This document shows positions 14,739 through 17,364 of a stretch of DNA of 17,364 bases, piece by piece; within the stretch, counting starts at the first letter, position 1, and the number at the start of each line of letters is the position of its first letter. The notes below the pieces were generated by a model. That model made no database searches. It was not told where the DNA came from and saw nothing but the letters and a program-made list of their open reading frames with translations. Location of the stretch: the NCBI GenBank assembly GCA_948744995.1, contig CAPZCD010000022.1, forward strand, positions 1-17,364, written 5' to 3'. The DNA is from an uncultured Rickettsiales bacterium. Its GTDB lineage: Bacteria; Pseudomonadota; Alphaproteobacteria; Rickettsiales; UBA1997. The translations under genes were made by a program, and so were the position numbers.

Positions 14739-14840
14739 CGGCATTGTACTCTGTCAACTTATTCTTAGACTTTTATAAATGGAACAAATACATAATTCCA
14801 TATAAATACTTTAAAAGTGAACTAATAGATTGCAATGCCG
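14739..14840 (-). repeat. MITE-like intergenic repeat, copy 2 (reverse orientation)
   Basis: CGGCATTG (14739-14746) and CAATGCCG (14833-14840) are perfect 8-bp inverted ends. Read on the minus strand, the sequence begins CGGCATTGCAAT and ends GAGTACAATGCCG, matching both ends of the element at 9035-9179. It lies just after the paralogue array and before the serS promoter. Interior sequence is shorter than in copy 1. Confidence 0.38.
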
Positions 14841-14860
14841 CATTATTCCACCAAATCCCC

Positions 14861-14888
14861 TTGAAAGATAAGGACAAATAGTTATAAT
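14861..14888 (+). promoter_or_regulatory. Probable promoter of serS
   Basis: TTGAAA at 14861-14866, 16-nt spacer, perfect TATAAT at 14883-14888. Transcription would start about 19 nt before the ATG at 14914, too short a leader for a T-box or attenuator. Confidence 0.6.
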
Positions 14889-14913
14889 AGTTCCAGTATC
14901 TTTCGAAGAAATT

Positions 14914-16197
14914 ATGTTAAATATAAAATGGATAACCGAGAACCCCGAAGAATTTAATGCAGCCATGAAAAAGAGGGGGGTAGATTTAGATTCAAACTAT
15001 CTGGAAAAACTAGACAAAAATAGAAAAAAGCAAGCAACAGAATTACAGAATCTACAATCTCAACGAAATTCATTATCAAAGGAAGTAGGCGCGCTTAAAT
15101 CAAAAGGCGAAGATGCTAGCGAAGTTATGCAAAAGGTAAATTTAATAAATCAAAAAATTACTGAAATGCAATCTGGTATTGATGATGAAAAAGATTCTGA
15201 ATTGTATAAAATATTGATTTCAACTCCAAATATATTACAGGATTCCGTTCCTTATGGGTTGGATGATAATGATAATGTTGTTGTTGAAACCTATGGAGAG
15301 CCGACAAAGCTAGGCTTTGAGCCAAAAGCCCACTATGAGTTAGGTGAGAATCTGAATTTAATGGATTTCGAACAAACTACTAAAATTTGTGGTGGTAGGT
15401 CTACCAGTCTGTTTGACGGGTTAGCAAAGTTAGAAAGAGCTCTATCGAACTTCTTTTTGGATTTTTTAGAGAAGTATGGTTATAGGGAGACTTCTATACC
15501 CTTTCTTGTACGAGAAGAAGCCATGTTTGGTACTGGTAATCTGCCAAAATTTGCTGAAGATGCTTACCATACAACTGAGAATATGTGGCTAATACCAACA
15601 GGAGAAGTTACTATGACTAATTGGGTTGCGAATAGGATTATTGATGAAAAATATTTGCCATTAAGGTTAACGGCTTATACACCATGTTGGCGTAGCGAAG
15701 CTGGTTCCGCCGGAAAGGATACGAGAGGTATGCTACGACAACACCAATTTAAAAAGGTTGAGATGGTATCAATTACAACTCCAGACCAGTCAAAAGAAGA
15801 ACATGACAGAATGAGTAGTATAGAGAGCGAAATGCTAAAAAGTCTCGGTTTACCCTATAGGGTTATGTTGCTTTGTAGCGGCGATACAGGTTTTAGTTCC
15901 TCTAAAACCTATGACCATGAAGTTTGGTTGCCGGCACAAAATAAATATAGGGAAATAACAAGCTGTTCTAATTGTGCTGATTTTCAAGCAAGAAGAATGA
16001 ATGCGAAATTTAGAGATAAAAATGGAAAAGTAAATTTCGTCCATACGTTGAATGGATCAGCTTTAGCTGTTGGTAGGACCATCATAGCTATAATGGAAAA
16101 TTATCAACAGAAAGATGGTAGTATTAAAATCCCTGAGATTCTGGTGCCTTATATGAACGGGCTAGAAATTCTAAAAAAGAGTGATTTGTTTATATGA
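14914..16197 (+). CDS. serS: Serine-tRNA ligase
   Basis: A cytosolic class II synthetase that charges tRNA-Ser (and tRNA-Sec where present) with serine. The 427 aa are full length. Residues about 30-100 form the two-helix coiled-coil arm that grips the long variable arm of tRNA-Ser (LQNLQSQRNSLSKEVGALKS). The serine-binding segment LIPTGEV lies at 226-232. Motif 2 is PCWRSEAGSAGKDTRGMLRQHQF at about 257-279, with Arg260 as the ATP-contacting arginine. Motif 3 is LNGSALAVGRTIIAIMENYQ at 379-398, with Arg388. The typical C-terminal sequence IPEILVPYMNG is present. It is monocistronic behind its own promoter. A tRNA-Ser gene lies 567 nt downstream. Confidence 0.97.
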   Translation: MLNIKWITENPEEFNAAMKKRGVDLDSNYLEKLDKNRKKQATELQNLQSQRNSLSKEVGALKSKGEDASEVMQKVNLINQKITEMQSGIDDEKDSELYKILISTPNILQDSVPYGLDDNDNVVVETYGEPTKLGFEPKAHYELGENLNLMDFEQTTKICGGRSTSLFDGLAKLERALSNFFLDFLEKYGYRETSIPFLVREEAMFGTGNLPKFAEDAYHTTENMWLIPTGEVTMTNWVANRIIDEKYLPLRLTAYTPCWRSEAGSAGKDTRGMLRQHQFKKVEMVSITTPDQSKEEHDRMSSIESEMLKSLGLPYRVMLLCSGDTGFSSSKTYDHEVWLPAQNKYREITSCSNCADFQARRMNAKFRDKNGKVNFVHTLNGSALAVGRTIIAIMENYQQKDGSIKIPEILVPYMNGLEILKKSDLFI

Positions 16198-16294
16198 GAA
16201 AAATATAATAAATATAATGCATAAGATACTGTAACTTTAGCAATTTAAGGATAAGCTATATCTTTTTTGTATACGAAACTTAGAAAGCTACTTT

Positions 16295-16322
16295 TTGAGT
16301 GATAGTGTTAATGAAGTATAAT
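16295..16322 (+). promoter_or_regulatory. Possible promoter of the small membrane protein gene and tRNA-Ser
   Basis: TTGAGT at 16295-16300, 16-nt spacer, perfect TATAAT at 16317-16322. The leader before ATG 16430 would be about 100 nt. No better candidate was seen between serS and the tRNA, so the tRNA may depend on this transcript. Confidence 0.4.
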
Positions 16323-16429
16323 ACCTAATTTAGAAACCAGAGCCATTTAGAATTTAAAAAATCTTGATTTATAAAAGATGATTTATAATATTTCTCAGCA
16401 TAAAGTAGCTATTTAAATAATGTTTCATT

Positions 16430-16747
16430 ATGACAGACCCAGAAAAATTAATGAATGATTTTATGTCAACAAAAAACAAAGAGGTTTTAGGAGAGGAAAC
16501 TTCTAGCAGTGAAGGTGTTGATGATAATTACCTGGCAGATAATAACATAATAAAAAGTGGTTTTTCAAATGAATCTGTTTCGGAAGATGATAAAGCTGCA
16601 GCTATGATCAAAAATATAATGAATACACTGATAGCAGTTCCAATTTTAATTGGTGCTATTTTTCTTGTACTATTCATAATTATAAAAATTGGACCATCAA
16701 TATTGAATTTCATCCGTGGTTTTTTTATAAAATTAGGTAGTCTTTAG
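16430..16747 (+). CDS. Small single-helix membrane protein, unknown function
   Basis: A 105-aa protein not assigned to a family. Residues 1-60 are hydrophilic and acidic with many Ser, Asn and Asp. One strong membrane helix follows at about 65-87 (TLIAVPILIGAIFLVLFII), then a short amphipathic end (SILNFIRGFFIKLGSL) with a few basic residues. The layout is tail-anchor-like: acidic domain in the cytoplasm, helix near the C-terminus. No clear ribosome site precedes the ATG; an overlapping ATG at 16420 is in another frame. The stop lies only 17 nt before tRNA-Ser, so the two are probably on one transcript. Codon content and the sharp hydrophobic segment support a real gene. Confidence 0.65.
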   Translation: MTDPEKLMNDFMSTKNKEVLGEETSSSEGVDDNYLADNNIIKSGFSNESVSEDDKAAAMIKNIMNTLIAVPILIGAIFLVLFIIIKIGPSILNFIRGFFIKLGSL

Positions 16748-16764
16748 TTAGTATATTGTGATTT

Positions 16765-16852
16765 GGAGAAATGCCAGAGTGGTTGAATGGGGCGGTCTCG
16801 AAAACCGTTATACCAGTAGGTATCGGGGGTTCGAATCCCCCTTTCTCCGCCA
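16765..16852 (+). tRNA. tRNA-Ser (anticodon CGA)
   Basis: A complete 88-nt class II tRNA. Acceptor GGAGAAA pairs perfectly with TTTCTCC (16842-16848); discriminator G and encoded CCA end at 16852. The D stem CCA/TGG, the anticodon stem GCGGT/ACCGT (one G-U pair) and the loop CTCGAAA give anticodon CGA at 16799-16801, reading UCG. The long variable arm ATACC-AGTA-GGTAT is the serine identity mark recognised by SerRS. The T stem is GGGGG/CCCCC with loop TTCGAAT. Confidence 0.97.
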
Positions 16853-17060
16853 GAGCCATATGATGCTGGCCTTATCTGTATTTTTTGTAAACTTCTTTTT
16901 ATTTTAAAATTTTATTTGAAGAATATCATATACTTTCCAAATTTAAGGTATATATCTATAAGTTATTATGATTATCAGAGAAAATATATAACCTAAACTC
17001 AAATTTTGTATCTAAGTTAAGGCAATTACTCCATATATGCTTATTCCAGAATTCTTTTTT

Positions 17061-17342
17061 CTACAAAGTTATAGTTATCTTATCATCTGAATATTGTTTT
17101 AGTAGTATGTTTATCAGAGTTTGATAGTTAATACCTATCTTTACTGATTTTCGCTTAATATTATTTATAACTGTTTCATTTACTCTTAAACTTATTAGTT
17201 TATTTTTACTTTTTAAATCATTTATTGCCTTTTCGAAAAAAAGTTCATTTTCTTTTGTTGATACTTCTTTTTCTTCTTCATTCAGTAAATCAATTTCTTC
17301 TTCATCTAGTTTCCATTTATTTATGAATTTTTTGCTAACCAT
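17061..17342 (-). CDS. CopG-type antitoxin (ribbon-helix-helix) of a BrnT-like toxin-antitoxin pair
   Basis: A 93-aa protein with the layout of the CopG_antitoxin family (Pfam PF12441 by recollection). The acidic N-terminal helix has WKLDEEEIDLLNEEEKEV (10-27). The C-terminal ribbon-helix-helix domain runs from strand LISLRV (49-54), through helix 55-68, to GINYQTLINILLKQY (70-84). The GxxYQTLI motif is the best marker. The protein would neutralise its toxin through the N-terminal part and bind its own promoter as a dimer. The ribosome site AGAGAGGA (17355-17348) is 5 nt from the ATG. In this family the toxin, usually BrnT-like, sits upstream; that position is beyond the window, but a stop codon lies 1 nt before the ATG. 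Confidence 0.72.
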   Translation of the reverse strand: MVSKKFINKWKLDEEEIDLLNEEEKEVSTKENELFFEKAINDLKSKNKLISLRVNETVINNIKRKSVKIGINYQTLINILLKQYSDDKITITL

Positions 17343-17343
17343 T

Positions 17344-17364
17344 TTAGTCCTCTCTGTTTTTATT
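17344..17364 (-). CDS. Possible 3' end of the partner toxin gene, cut by window edge
   Basis: On the minus strand, an open frame enters from the right edge and reads Asn-Lys-Asn-Arg-Glu-Asp before TAA at 17346-17344, one base before the antitoxin ATG. The ribosome site of the antitoxin lies inside it. Six codons cannot identify a protein; the call rests on the usual toxin-then-antitoxin order. Confidence 0.25.
   Translation of the reverse strand, partial: NKNRED

Noticed and set aside
14821..14913. T-box or attenuator leader for serS
   Set aside because: The best promoter leaves only about 19 nt of leader; no specifier loop or T-box sequence is seen, and T-boxes are not typical of the inferred group.
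16849..16886. Terminator just after tRNA-Ser (GCCAG...CTGGC, then T-rich)
   Set aside because: The left arm uses the CCA end of the tRNA itself, the stem is only 5 bp, and the T-run begins 10 nt later, so it is not a convincing rho-independent terminator.

Overview
The window is AT-rich DNA (roughly 70% A+T by eye) from a bacterium whose housekeeping proteins (IF-3, MurA, SerRS, a NuoF-related protein) read as alphaproteobacterial. Low G+C, TTG starts, a decaying gene and a lineage-specific array of secreted paralogues fit a host-associated, reduced-genome lineage such as Rickettsiales or Holosporales. That placement is inference; no taxonomic marker was compared.

Layout. (1) 1-5581, plus strand: a surface-polysaccharide operon behind one visible promoter (146-173). 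It contains GDP-mannose 4,6-dehydratase (gmd), a GDP-perosamine-synthase-like aminotransferase, a frameshifted methyltransferase remnant, an ATP-grasp ligase, a small HAD-type phosphatase and a GT4-type glycosyltransferase. Gmd plus the aminotransferase would make GDP-perosamine; the ATP-grasp/HAD pair may modify the sugar, and the glycosyltransferase would use such donors. (2) 5797-7704: infC (TTG start, hairpin leader) followed 6 nt later by murA, so the cell has at least the first committed step of peptidoglycan synthesis. (3) 7772-8800, minus strand: a stand-alone NuoF-like flavoprotein lacking one expected iron-sulfur cysteine. (4) 8801-14840, the accessory core: a PIG-L/LmbE-type deacetylase and four tandem genes (10241, 11036, 12910, 13944). 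All four begin ATGAGAAAAATT, encode Sec signal peptides ending in A-S-(S/G), and carry their own TTGACA-type promoter in a conserved upstream block. The mature proteins share a weakly conserved core but are otherwise strongly diverged; one has a long acidic tail with internal repeats. Two short repeat-like sequences with terminal inverted repeats lie on either side of this block in opposite orientation. (5) 14861-17364: serS with its own promoter, a small single-helix membrane protein, a tRNA-Ser(CGA), and a CopG-type antitoxin on the minus strand whose presumed toxin partner lies beyond the right edge.

The best candidate for an undescribed system is the four-gene secreted paralogue array with its shared regulatory/signal-peptide module. 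It looks like an expanding, individually promoted set of exported proteins, possibly host- or competitor-facing. No known domain was recognised in them, and their function is open.
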